Shown here in pieces: positions 33,289 through 44,880 of a stretch of 64,000 nt of DNA. The notes beneath the pieces were generated by a model. The model was not told where the DNA came from, searched no databases, and saw only the letters and a list, made by a program, of their open reading frames with translations. Made by a program: the position numbers and the translations under genes. Source of the stretch: Ceratopteris richardii (taxonomy: Eukaryota > Streptophyta > Polypodiopsida > Polypodiales > Pteridaceae); contig CM035412.1 of assembly GCA_020310875.1 (NCBI GenBank), positions 137,874,761-137,938,760 of the forward strand. The letters are read 5' to 3'. How positions within the stretch are numbered: position 1 is the stretch's first letter; every line of letters starts with the position of its first letter.

Positions 33289-36200
33289 ATGAACTTGAGG
33301 TCAGGGAGAGTGCTAAGTAGCCATAGAAGTGTCATATCTTCTATTGGAAGTGCCGCTCAGGTGAGTCACCACTCTGTCTATTCAGACACCTCTAGTGACT
33401 CAGAGGAGGAGATACCCATGGCTTCAGAAGACATGCAGGGTCCCGCTCCAAGTAGAAACTTCATGACTGCTGTGGAGGGAGAGTACCACACTTTCTTATA
33501 GTACGTTTCTACCAATGCTCAAGAGATCCCCATCTACATGGATGGCTTAAACAGATCTGTGGCTAGGATGGTGACTTCAATAGATGCAACGATTGTGCCC
33601 AGAGCGGCTGTTAAGTATGAAGGAGGAGCTTACATTGACAAGATAGGTCACATGTACATAGTAACTGAATTTCCTGATTTGATCAATGAAAGGGGAGAGT
33701 TAGTGGGACAAGAAAACTCAGGGAGACTAAACCCTGAGGAGTTAGTGACGACCCCTAGAGGCAAGTCCCAAGTGACGCGAGTCTTGAGAGGAGACTTGAT
33801 ACCTCAAGACGACTACCTATTGGAAGTCTATTTGATCCATGGAATGGTCTTGTTGCTTCAAACAGATTCACCAGCCCAAGGAAGAGAAGAAAACCCGATG
33901 AAATTTTATGAGCTAAAGGATCCAGAAGACGAGACTAGAATAACATACCTAGATAAAAATCAAAGAAGATATTGGTTGGTTGATGCCATAGACAGGGCTC
34001 AACTGAAATACATGGGTTTGCCTATATTCCCTCAGAGAGAGCAGGCAACCACCTCTCAGAACCCCTTTGGAACCCAACAAGAGGCAGCGCACACCATGTC
34101 AGGACAAACTAGCCAACGGAGTGTTCCAAACCATACTCATGTACAATTTGCGACTCCAGGAGTGCAACCACACAATCAGACCCACCCAGGAGTAGGTAAT
34201 CAATACCGACCACCGGTAAGACCACGACCACCAATAGGAGTACAACTTGGAATACCCCCAGTTAGACCAACAGTTCCTACCTTCCCTGTAATGCCTAGAC
34301 CGCCAGAACCAATGAGAATATTGAGGCCTATTCAGGTGGCCAAATGCATAAGAAATCATTATGATGGATTGGGAGAACCCTACGATCACATTGCTGAATT
34401 TAAACAAGTTCTAAGGGCAGAACAAGTAGACGACTTCTTTGTGCAGTATGAGTCTTTCGGACTCACCCTCACAGGAATGGCTCTGACTTGGTTCCAGCAT
34501 TAGATCCCAACCAATTTGGAAACATGGAGCAATTTTTTCAAGAATTTATTGGGGAATTTACTAGGAGAGGGATTAAACATAATTCTGCGTCTTTAATCCA
34601 TAGCTTTAAATAGAACCCTAATGAAACAGTGAAAACGGCCGCCCGAAGGTTCAACCAATATGTGGATAGATGCCCAGTTGCAGAGAGACCCACTCAACAA
34701 AAAATGATTTCATTATTTTGGGATGGACTCACAAATGGAACCCTGAGAACGCTAGTTTATGTGAAAAGGTTACAAACCCTGAGTGAGTGTCTTCAAGAGT
34801 GCATTGACCTAGAAGACAATCTAGCGGAGGATCTCAAGAGCACACCCAACCCCACTAAATCAGAAGACTCTCGGAGTACTATTTCATCCAACTCCAGTAG
34901 TAGAGCTGGTAGCAAAGAAATTGGGAGTCCAAGGACAGAGGAATTACCAACACCCGGCCTTAAGAGTGCCCATGTTACGAAGATGTAGTCTATGTGGAGG
35001 GGATCACCCTACACACATGTGTGTGCGAGGAGGGACCGGTGTACTTCAGACCTATCCTTACAACAGACATCCTCAACAAGGAACTGCCTTGTACTGCCAC
35101 ATAGAACAAAAATACACCAATCACACCAAGGAGAACTGCCCATTCAATAGGCAGGCACGACCTTTACAACCACCTCAGTATCGACCATATGGATATCCAC
35201 CTAGAGAGCCAGGTAGATGTACAATCCCTACTCAACACCAACAGGAGCACCGAGACCATACGAGCAAGTACCATATCCACTGCCTCAACCAGTGTTAGGA
35301 CCACAACTGTCACAACCCCAACAAGTGGTACCGATAAAGTATGCCCAGCCAGAAGAAAATTTGGAAAGAGCCATAATGCCAGCCTCAACGATGACCAATG
35401 TAGAATCAGCAAACCCTGGATATGAGATGCCCCCAGGAGATTACTATCCCTATGAAACCAACATGTTAGAGTATGAACCAGCATATGATTCGGCATACTA
35501 TGGATATGATGGCTATGATCAGGCTTATGGAACGGAGGTAGCAACTTTAATGTATACTGCACCTAAAGCACAACCACCTGTGAGACCACCCCTTAGACCA
35601 CCTGTGCCGAGAGGACCTTGTTATAGATGCGAAGGAGACCATTTTATTAGAGAATGTCCTTGGCCTTACAATCCAACACCCCCTAGGACTTGGGAAGGAT
35701 ATTGTAATGATTGCGAAAAGGAACATCTTTTCAGAGATTGCCCTAAGAATCCAACCAAAGTCCAAGACACTGCACCAATTAATGTAATTGAAGTGATAGA
35801 AGCATTTGGAAGTGATAAGGAATACATCGTGCCCTTAAAGGCCATTACTCGAGCCCAAACAAAAGAACAGAAAGGAAAACAACCAGAATGGGAACAAGAA
35901 AACAATAGAACAGTAGGTCCCAAAATTCAAATTGTAGAAGATTCAGAGGATTCCCGTGAGAGTACCCAGAACATAAAAGCACAAAAATGGAAGGAAAGAA
36001 GAGAAAAGCTCAAAGATAAATGGACGAAAAACAAGAGTCAAGACAATAGGAAGCAAACCAGAAACAAGAAAGAGCATAAAGAACAAAGGATTCGGGAAGA
36101 AGTTCCCAATGCACAGCTTGCACGAGAAGCAGAGAAACCAGGATCAATTCTAGCTGACCCAAAACCAGATGATTTGGACATGTGGTTGAAAGCTTACCAA

Positions 36201-36900
36201 GCTAGAATTAAGACTGGACCGAATGTGGAGCAGCATGAAAAGCTTTATCGATAGGGAGAATTAGAAAAAGAGAGGCTTGCGATATGTAGAAAACTGATAG
36301 AGGTAGCACAAGCAACCCTAGAGAAGACTATCCCAGCCCTTTCCAGAGATGAGGATAACAGAAGATCAATACAAAGAGTATGTCAAAGCCAAGGATAAAG
36401 AACCTAAAGAGGAGGATGACAAGCGTGAGAGAATAAGAACCCAAGACGAACCTATGTCAACAATACCTGACTTAGAGGCTGATTGGCCAAAGGAATTATG
36501 GAATAGAATCTGAGAAGAACAGTGGAAGAAGAACGGAGTGGCTAAGCCTCCCTTTGAGGAATTAGATGTGGAAGTTTATCAACCAACTCTCAACATGGAA
36601 GAAGTATATGAGGAAGTATCAAGGCTAGACAGAAATAGGGAAGAAGCTGAGAGCATTTCAACCTTACCAAATTACATGGGAGAATACAAAAAGGAATCTA
36701 TGATAATCCGAGCACCCATGGTACATGGAAAAGGAAAGGGAAACTCAGAAAAGAATTCACACAATCTAACGGAACTTAAGAAGATGAAAGTACAATGCAA
36801 ACTGATTGTGGAAGAATTACTTCAGGTTAAACCGCAATTATGGAAGCAATTAGCGAGTCAATTGGAATTAGGGCAAGAGAAGGAAGAAAAGGAATCAAGG
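33289..36900 (+). pseudogene. G5 gag with multiple zinc knuckles
   Basis: ATG at 33289 gives MNLRSGRVLSSHRS. A TAG at 33499-33501 interrupts, then the same frame runs to TAG 34501-34503 (VAKCIRNHYDGLGEPYDHIA is the gag core). A shift in a T-run near 34545 and a TAG near 34615 follow, then LVYVKRLQTLSECLQECIDL. Knuckles: CSLCGGDHPTHMC (34985-35023), a decayed one at 35095-35139, CYRCEGDHFIREC (35619-35657) and CNDCEKEHLFRDC (35703-35741). A tyrosine-rich segment (35440-35530) lies between. A long Lys/Arg/Glu-rich region (35960-36110) and SILADPKPDDLDMWLKAYQA near 36145 follow. Several frames are needed, so it is inactive. Confidence 0.88.
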
Positions 36901-37080
36901 GAAAAGAAAACACATCTAAAATACAAATTCCAGTTGATAAGGTGGGAGAATTTAGTGAAGGAGACGAAGGTAATACATGTCAACCTATCACTTACAATGG
37001 GTACATGACCAAGGCAATCCTAGACACAGGAGCCGGAGTAGGAATCGCCACCAAGGAGATTTGGGAGAAATGGGGGAAGC
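36901..37080 (+). pseudogene. G5 aspartic protease, N-terminal half
   Basis: The reading IQIPVDKVGEFSEGDEGNTC then ITYNGYMTKAILDTGAGVGI carries an intact DTGA at 37023-37034. It continues ATKEIWEKWGK and then loses similarity at about 37078. The C-terminal half of the fold (GRPFMRQL in G3) is missing. A single retroviral protease monomer needs both halves, so this is probably inactive although the catalytic triad survives. Confidence 0.8.
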
Positions 37081-38328
37081 CTGCTTTACGACCCACACGC
37101 TGCTAAAGCCGAAGAAAAAATCAAGCAAAAGGATGAGATGATCAACCAACTACAGGAGTAGATAAGGCAGAAGGCAACTGAGGGGACACCAGTAGTTCCA
37201 TCCACATCGGCTACTGAGGAGATTGAGGTACGTCCTCTCTCTCCACCCTTACATCATTCACCGAGAAGGGAGGAACTGGAGATCCAAATTGAATATAATA
37301 ATCGGGATATTGCAGAACTGAGCCGACAGGAAAGGGCACTACTGGTGTCCCAGCTTACTGCTGAATTTGAAGATCAGATAATCCAGGTCATGAAGGAAGC
37401 CCAAATTGAGAGCAAAAATTTGGATCAAATTTTGAAGTCTTTTAATGTACCATATGGCCTACTAAAAGAGCAAACACGGCAGTATATAAAAACTACGACA
37501 AATAAGGATCCGGACAACAACCTCCAATTCAACCAAGATACATTCAAGTATACTCAAGAAGAATTCGAAAAGGCTGATGCCATATGGAGGCGAAAAATTT
37601 TGGAAAAGAACCCCATTATACGGGTACAATGGGAAGCATCACCATATGTGCTTCAGGTAAACCCATCTTTTTATCCTGTACCCCGCAGACACTCCTGGTC
37701 GCAATTTTGGGAAGGACAGTGCCAGGGAAGCATTAATAATCAATGGCTGAATTATCCGCTATTACCAAGTCCACCACATAACTACTTACCGACCGAAGAG
37801 TACATGGTAAAAACCATGGAATTTCGTATTGCAAGATATGCGACGGTACCTAATTTAGCAATAAAGATGACGAATAAAACTTTTAGCATGCTCCTTACAG
37901 TAATGAAGGTTTTCCAACATGCCAAATATACAATTTTGAACTTCATTGGCATTACACAAGGCTCTGAAGCGCTCGTGTTTGATCTCTCCACCATTTCGAG
38001 CCGCTTAACCCTTATGGCATATTATTCAAGACTTATGTTTTTGCCAAGCACATACATGCAAACATTCGAAGAGGCATTTTTCACTGGCTTCTTTGAAATT
38101 GATTCAGAAATTTTTGTAAAGATGACTTCGAACCTTAACGCACGACTGGTGGCTTATGAAACAAGCTTTTTTGCAGATAACCGACAAGCACCAGAGGATG
38201 GAGTGAAGTCAACACAGTGGAAAGAATTTATGATATGTCACGCCAACCTGCTTAATCAAAGAGAGCAAGCCGCCATTCAAACGTACTCACATCACCACAA
38301 GAAGCCTGTCGAAGACGACAAAGTTTAG
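37078..38328 (+). CDS. ORF X: unrecognised protein at the 3' end of G5
   Basis: A reading frame of about 416 codons from SLLYDPHAAKAEEKIKQK, broken once by TAG at 37159-37161 (Gln likely), then open for 388 codons to the stop at 38326-38328. The first Met after the TAG with good length is 37345 (327 aa). Residues before ~140 look like coiled coil (EEKIKQKDEMINQLQE; RRE-ELEIQIEYNNRDIAELS). The rest is globular with a Trp-rich stretch (HSWSQFWEGQCQGSINNQW) and a conserved-looking core (ALVFDLSTISSRLTLMAYYS). No RT, integrase or protease motif, no signal peptide and no clear membrane span. It ends one base before the polypurine tract. It could be an env-position (third) ORF of the family or a captured host gene; I do not recognise it. 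Confidence 0.7.
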
Positions 38329-38337
38329 GAGGAGGGA
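38327..38337 (+). other. G5 polypurine tract
   Basis: AGGAGGAGGGA overlaps the last two bases of the ORF X stop and ends right before the LTR start TGTGTGGAAGG. It places ORF X as the last internal gene of the element. Confidence 0.8.
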
Positions 38338-39876
38338 TGTGTGGAAGGGGAATCAAGCAAGAAGAGAAGAAGGAGAAGATCAAAGTCCAAAACTGCTCAA
38401 TAAAGAATGAAGATCATTAAGCAAAAGAACCACCCTCTGCCCAAAGCCCAGCAGGAGCACGCATCAGGCAACAACGCAAAACAGCCAGGTCCTGAGGAAT
38501 GGAATTAAAGAACAATCAGAACCAGGACATTTCATGTGAAGGATGGACCAGGGCCAAGAACTATCCATGAAGAAGTGCAAGACAATACTTGGCAGGTAAT
38601 AGTCCTCCCGCTGATAGTGTGCATTGGCAACAAAGTAAACAGGCTCAAAGCAATACAATAGGTCAGATATGTGAAGACAAAGACAAATCAGAAGACCAAA
38701 AGTTAGAAAGAGGTAGAGGCTGAAAAGTTGAAGAGAGTGACTAAGAACAGCACATTCTTAGCCACTGGTGGCGTGCGTGGTAGCCCAACTGAATGCAGCA
38801 ACCCAGATTTGTGATGTACGGAATACCAAGGGGAAAACAGAAGCAAAGGACATACCTCGGATAAGATAACCAATTGTCTGACAGTCCTTGTTGCTGCTTC
38901 GACCACTGGGTGCGTGTATTCAGAACTCTTAGACGAGCTACAAACAAGAAGAAAAAGCCTGTCAAGGGACGACAGATACAAAGAGGGGGAGAGTGTTGCA
39001 AAGCAAAGAAACACAAAAGAGGAGCCCCAAAGTTTTCAAATTAATGGGCATAGTTTTCTTATTCAAAGTCTGAGGAAATTCCCTCAAACCATGTAAATGC
39101 ACTAGAGGAGTCCTCTAGTTGCATACTCCCAACTTCTTGTAAAATATTCCTTGTAAATTAGTAGGAAATTCACTTTTTAGTAATAAAGTGCCGATCTCTT
39201 GTGTGAAAGGACCAAATTTAGGGCACATGTATATAAGTCACTTTGTGACTCTTTATAAAGACTTTTTACCATTGTGAAGAAGGAGAGCTCCTAATTTTCG
39301 AATTTGCTTCTTTCTTGCAGATTTTCATCTTCTCTTTGATCTTCTATGTGTGTGTGATGCTTGGATTGTGTGTGTAGGACTGTTGTCTACCCCTCCCCAC
39401 TGTTTTTGAGCTGCTGTAGTGTGTGTGTGAGCTTGTAGGAGTTGTGGAGTGAGTGTGGGTGTTTCCCGCCATTCACTATTTTGTTCATAACTTGAAGCAC
39501 AGTCGTCAGAATCGAATGAAACACCTATAATAGATGCGTCTCGTCGAGAGCTTTGAAATGAGTGTGCCATTGAATATATTCAGAGTTTGGAGGTGAGAGA
39601 AATCCTTGATTTATTGAAAATTGTTGTAAGTGGTATCACGATAGACACTTTCAGTATTTCAGTGAGTTTGAGAGGTAGATTAGTCTTTTCTCATGCATAT
39701 GAGCTGAACCACTTCATTTTCCATCATGTGTGCATATGTTCTCATACACTTGGTTAGGTCATTTGATTGGATTGACAAGTAAGCGTGTGTCAATTTCCCA
39801 CTATACGCACTTCTGTGGCAAATGAGGTTTAGTCTCTTTGGCACAAGTCCTTAAGTCTTCCTGACTTAGGTACACA
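38338..39876 (+). repeat. G5 3' LTR (1.54 kb)
   Basis: Begins TGTGTGGAAGGGGAATCAAG after the polypurine tract and ends CTTAGGTACACA. A TATA box (TGTATATAAG) lies at about 39229-39238. The last ~640 bp (39240-39876) recur inverted at 56466-57088, where a primer site follows the LTR end; that confirms the boundary. The bases right after it (AGCAT) begin the reverse-transcriptase relict that is uninterrupted at 55045. Short open frames within the LTR are not supported. Confidence 0.88.
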
Positions 39877-41251
39877 AGCATAAAGAAGTAGAAATTCAAA
39901 TTCATCATTACTTAACTAAAGGATTTATTAGTCCTAGTAATCTCTCGTGGACATCACCAATGCTCTTAGTTAAAAAGAAAGATGGATCTATGTTATTGTC
40001 AAAAATATATTTCCAATACCTAGGTTGGATGATCCATTTGATTGATTACATCAAGCTTATGCTTTACTAAACTTGATTTGAGATCTAGATATCACTAAAT
40101 TGGATAAATTCAAAGGATGTGCTGAAGACTGCCTGATGTTGTTGGGTCTGACCAATTCTCCTTCCACACTCATGATTGTTGTGGTTCCACACAACAATAA
40201 CTACTAAGATAAACTGATTACCTAGCCTAAGAAATCATCTAGCTACTCAACAGCATGCAAGGGATGAGAGATGCATGTATCCACCCAACCAACTACACCC
40301 ATATATTTACCTCAGCCAAGGGCAGAAATGTGAGGCCTTCTAACTTTGGAAGTCACATGAAATCACATGGCCCTCACAAGGATTCTAAAAGGATTTGTCC
40401 CAAGTTTCTATGTGCAATTCCAAAGGCTTGAGAGGCCTCCCAAGGGTTGAATACCATACCCTTAGGAAATATGAATCCTAAAGCTCAAAACCCTTCAATT
40501 AGGAGTAAATCAATCCAAATATCTCAAGGGTTCAAACCATAGTTTTGGAGAGTGTTTCTTAATAAAGTCCAAGAACTCTTCAAATGACTTTCGACCCTAA
40601 AAATCCATGTCTTTTTCCACTTATACCCATAGTTATAGAACATTATCCCCCTTCTAAACATTCTTGTCCTCAAAAATGTGTAGAAGTATATTATGTGGAT
40701 TATTCCCTCATGCCCCATGATCAATCTCATCGATCATGGCCTTCATCTCTCTTATTCACCTCTTTATTAGAAGTGGATTCTATCGTAGTCTAGATCCAAA
40801 AAGAGGAGAATCCACTTGTGAGACCATCTTGCTATGGATGTAACTGATCGATTTAGATGTAATGTATGGAAAGAATGATAAGGGTGAATTAAGATATCCT
40901 TGCCTAATTCAATCTTTTGTTATGTGCAAACTAGGCATCCATAGCACAAACATATGAAGTAGGTGGATTCTAAGACTCTCCAAGTAATTTGCTATCCAGA
41001 TCCATTTTTGTGCACTACATGTGCATGTTCCAAGCAAAATAGATCGATGTATGACTAGTTCAAGAATTTAAGAATTCTTCTTAAGTTCATTTTGACCAAG
41101 ACATCTAACTTAACTGTTTCTTACTATTTCCCACTTAACCAACACACACTGATTTCTTTTCCCAATTACAAGAATATCATGTCCTATTGGGCTTTAGAGT
41201 CCAAGATAGAATGCATGAAAGAATTTTTCATTGACCTCTTTGATCAAACAA
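39877..41251 (+). pseudogene. Gypsy RT relict, left direct repeat
   Basis: Decayed gypsy reverse transcriptase on the plus strand. EVEIQIHHYLTKGFISPS followed by SPMLLVKKKDGSM is the RT entry motif; PRLDD then GLTNSPSTLM are later motifs, with deletions between. No full frame remains. About 1.35 kb (39877-41232) are repeated in the same orientation at 55045-56394, with shared damage, so the duplication is younger than the decay. G5's LTR interrupts its left end. It may derive from the same element as the G4 gag relict, but this cannot be shown here. Confidence 0.8.
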
Positions 41252-43278
41252 CTTTAACTAATAAATCAAAATGATTTACTGAAAGAATTGGCTTCATTGG
41301 AATAATTAGAACTAGAAACAAATCCTAAATATTTTCTCTTCAAGAGTTTTATTCAGACTCTTTGAGAGAACTTTAGATTGTTTCTTCATCAAGTTCTAAG
41401 TAGTCTAGTCATCAATCATGACTTATACTCAAGTCCCATGTACAATACCATGGAGTTTGACCAAATTATGTGGTCCAAAAGGTTCTAACCACAAGAACTA
41501 GGTCAAATGATGGGTAGATGTCCTCATGCATCACTTCCACATCCTTGTAGCTAGTGCTTCCATGAATAGAAAGTGTTTGCACTAGGTGGATGGCTTTCTT
41601 TCCCTTATGTATGGTTCTACTTCTCCTTGGTCTTGACTTCTTATCTTCCCCTTACTCAATGGGCAATTCCATAGTGACCCGTTAGGATACATACACCTAA
41701 AACATAAGTTTTCCTTGTTGGCTCATTCAAAGTAATTTGTACTCAATTATGGCCCTTGATCTGTTTTTTTTCGTTTTCTAACTATGAATTGGCTTTTAGC
41801 TAGAATTACCCATTTCTTAAATTTGGTCACCTAAGTGGGTCTAAGAGGCTGATTTGTATCCATAGGTGTGTGACTATGATCCTAATATAGTTGGGCATAG
41901 TTGATAGTTTCTTCCAAGGTCTTAGGATAATTCCTTATGACCTCAATCTTTATGGCTTTATCAAGCCCCCTAACAAAACTTCTAGCCTTGTGGAAATTTT
42001 CTAATCCTTCAAATTTGAGTATAATCTCTTTATAGTGTAAAAGGTAGATAAAAAATGGCCTACCTGTCTGCATGAGTTTATCCTAGTCATCCTAATTACA
42101 CTCTTCTTCATTCTTAGGTAGAACCCCTTTTAGGAAAAGATTTTCAAATTTCGGAATAGCCTTAGCTTATTTAAGCCTCATCCACCATTTGTATGCATGT
42201 GAATCAAGAAAGAGACTCATTTTGGGCACTTATTACTTGTGTGGAGTTCCCTTTAGTTGATGAAGATATGTCCACCTTTTTAAAAAAGTGGAGACTACAT
42301 CCTTCTTCCTATGTTGGTCATCCCCCATGAATGTGGGTGGCTTTAGATACTTAAGCAAAGGTGTATCCCTAGGATTCTCTTCCTTTAGGGTGCTAAGAGG
42401 TCTAGACTCTCTCCTAACCTTTTTTGAAGTTTCATTGGAAGAAGCTTCTTTCTCATGTTCTTCAACTATGAACATAGAGCTAATATGAGTTTCAAGAGTG
42501 TTGAGTTGAGTTTTTTCTTGTTCAAAGGTTGAGGCCATACTCCCTAAGACCAATTTCAATTTTTTTTGTCCTGTCAAGAAGGTCATGATGTTGATTATGA
42601 GTAACAAATTCAACATATAAATCACTTTCTTACTCAACATCCTTCATTTTTAACTCTTGGGTTTTCTCTGAAGGTTTTTGTTGAATTGTTTGTTGATAAT
42701 TGTCTAATGGTTTCTCTATTGATTCCTTAGCTTGAATTTCTATTTTGAACAATATTGATTTGAAATTGAAATTGAATCAAGAAAATTAAAGTACTTGAAA
42801 TGAAAGAAATGACTTTTGAAACACTTCCATGATGATCTCCAAAGCTTTAACTACAAGGTTGACTTGATCTTCAAATTTTTAAACCTCTAGTCCCAAAACT
42901 AATTTGGAAATGTCTTACTGGCTTATAGAAGCTTATAAAAACATTCGATGCACAATCTAGTCTTCAAAACATTCTCAAATCACACAAAATGAGTGACTTG
43001 TGAGCAAATTTGGATCCTTGCCAATCCAACAAATGATGTTCAACACACCTACATCTTGTCTTGAAGATGTATTCCCAAGTGAAAAAAGTGAATTTGGACT
43101 CTTGAGTTGCCTAAACTAGGTTATAGAAGTTGTATATAAAATCTACATAGAATTGCAGAGAATTTTCGACCTATAATTTGTTATCCATATAATTTCTTCT
43201 TCATGTCATCAAAAAACTTCTTGACATCACCTCAAGATGTTCTAAAGGTTCATTCAAAAAGCTTCAAAATATTAGAGT
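41252..43278 (-). pseudogene. Gypsy relict G4, gag (right arm)
   Basis: Mirror of 29708-31723. The frame 42640-42233 reads KLVLGSMASTFEQEKTQLNT; 42073-41882 reads FEGLENFHKARSFVRGLDKA. Its own start codon reads ATA at about 42750. In the zinc knuckle (about 41665-41706) the zinc-binding His has become Gly, so this copy is more damaged than the left one. Confidence 0.83.
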
Positions 43279-43507
43279 TGTTGATATATTTAGGTAGTGA
43301 TGTATGTGAACACACTAGGACCATCGGGGCACTTTTTTCCTCTTTAGGAGGTTTTTTTTCCCGGATTGTATAGATGCCTATTGCCCTAATGGGTTACTTA
43401 TCTATGTACATTCTACTGGTAATACATTCAATATTATGTGTTGTGTTGCAAGATTCTTCTTCTTCCTTGTGTTGTTTGCATGCTGTCATAGACGTCAAAC
43501 TCCAACA
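43279..43507 (+). repeat. A 5' LTR (229 bp)
   Basis: TGTTGATATATTTAGG to AAACTCCAACA. It interrupts G4 leader sequence; the five bases AGAGT at 43274-43278 would be the target duplication, whose partner cannot be found because B is truncated. Confidence 0.93.
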
Positions 43508-43509
43508 AT

Positions 43510-43521
43510 TGGTATCAGAGC
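43510..43521 (+). other. A primer-binding site (tRNA-iMet)
   Basis: TGGTATCAGAGC, 12/12 match to the complement of plant initiator tRNA-Met, two bases after the LTR. It fixes the orientation and the LTR end of the whole family. Confidence 0.92.
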
Positions 43522-43862
43522 AAGTCCTTGCTTCATCTAGGGTGTCATCGACACCCCTCCGATCACAGGCTTAGAATCACACAAAATTTGGTGAACATAC
43601 TCAAGCTGATTAGTAGATCAAAACTGCTTTGCTCTGTGGTGCCCAAATCATGATCTCAGCTCATTTTGGCCTCTGAATGCACTATCACAATGCTTATGCA
43701 AGCAATTTTGTCTTTTTGTGCCAAAGTTATATACATGTTTTAGTTTTCCAAAAGAAGCATGTCGAAGTCTACAAGAGGTTTAGCAAAACTCAATAGGGTA
43801 GTTATGTTAAACTTTTTCAAATACAATCATTTTTCTATATAGGGGTATTTTAATCAGTGGCC

Positions 43863-44880
43863 ATGGTTGAAAGCAGTGATGTATTCTATATGTTGGTTGT
43901 TGGGGATAAGTTGGAGAGTACCAATTACCCATTGTGGACTTATATGATGCTTCATGTATTGGTTGCAAAAGGACTGTGGAATATTATGCAGGATGTTGAA
44001 AAATGTCCTACTTCACCTGTAAACACAATTGTTGAAGGTAATGCAGATGGTGATATTCTTCATGTTCCTATTTGTGTTAAGGTTCCTGCTACACCTAGTG
44101 CAAAGCAAATTCATTGGGATGGTAGAGATGCTCAGGTACATGCATTGATAGCCTTGTCTACCAAAGGTGCCATTGTTCCTCACATTCGCACTTGCAGAAT
44201 AGCTAAGGATCCTTGGGATACACTTACCACTTTATACTAGGAAAGGAATGAGGCTTGTGTTGCTTACCTTTGAAAACAGTTGGAGAGTGACCACATGAAT
44301 GAAAGAGATTCCATGGACAGTTTTCTGACAAAGATCAAATATCTGAAGGAACAAATGATTTCTCCTGATGGAGTGACTGTTCACTTGTGTAGACTGTTCT
44401 GAATGGTCTTCCCCATTCATATCAGAGCTTTGCTTCTATTCTTCATTTGATGATGAAAGGCAATCCAAATGCCCTAATATTTGAGGAGTAAGTATCTATT
44501 CTGTTGCAAGAAGATCAGACAGACTAGGAAAAACAGATCCATTATGTGTGTTGCAGATCAATCTTTCCTTGCTAGTCAGAAGGGCAAAGGTAAATGGAGC
44601 TCTTCTACTAGTAAGCAAAAATTTGTTAATTCTACACAATCGAAGAAGGAAGATAAAGAACAGAAGAAAACAGAAAAGATTTTTTTTTTTTGCAAATATT
44701 GTAAAGGAAATGATCATGTAATGAAGAGCTGTCCAGAACTAGCTACTAAAGAGGCAAAGAAGAAAGAGGTTGGAATGGTTGTTGCAGAGGCCTCTAAGCC
44801 CAAAATAGAGTCTACTAATCTTGTGCAAAATGAAGAATGGGCATTTACCACTGTTTGCATTTATGACCCTTCTTCTCGTG
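43863..44880 (+). pseudogene. A gag and residual protease start
   Basis: ATG at 43863, MVESSDVFYMLVVGDKLEST, TNYPLWTYMMLHVLVAKGLW. A TAG at 44238-44240 (CAG in relatives) ends the first frame; further stops follow. The zinc knuckle CKYCKGNDHVMKSC at 44691-44732 is intact, preceded by a run of 11 T that changes the spacing. The protease segment SSHDQ...FDSG is missing: YDPSS is joined straight to RATKHITSQ at about 44877-44880, an in-frame loss of 17 codons including the catalytic Asp-Ser-Gly. Confidence 0.87.

Larger units (their letters stand above)
31724..39876 (+). mobile_element. Gypsy element G5: gag, protease and unknown ORF, no RT or integrase
   Basis: A plus-strand relative of G3 with array-bearing leader (31724-33288), gag with four zinc-knuckle positions, an intact DTGA protease motif, an unrecognised ORF and a 1.5-kb 3' LTR. 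No trace of RT, RNase H or integrase lies between protease (37080) and the polypurine tract (38327). The 5' LTR and primer site are missing, because the left arm of the giant inverted repeat ends at 31723. The 3' LTR boundary at 39876 is firm, since the bases after it continue exactly as at 55045 where no insertion is present. Confidence 0.85.

Noticed and set aside
38464-39016. Minus-strand ORFs inside the G5 3' LTR
   Set aside because: They lie antisense within the LTR, share no domain and overlap the promoter region.
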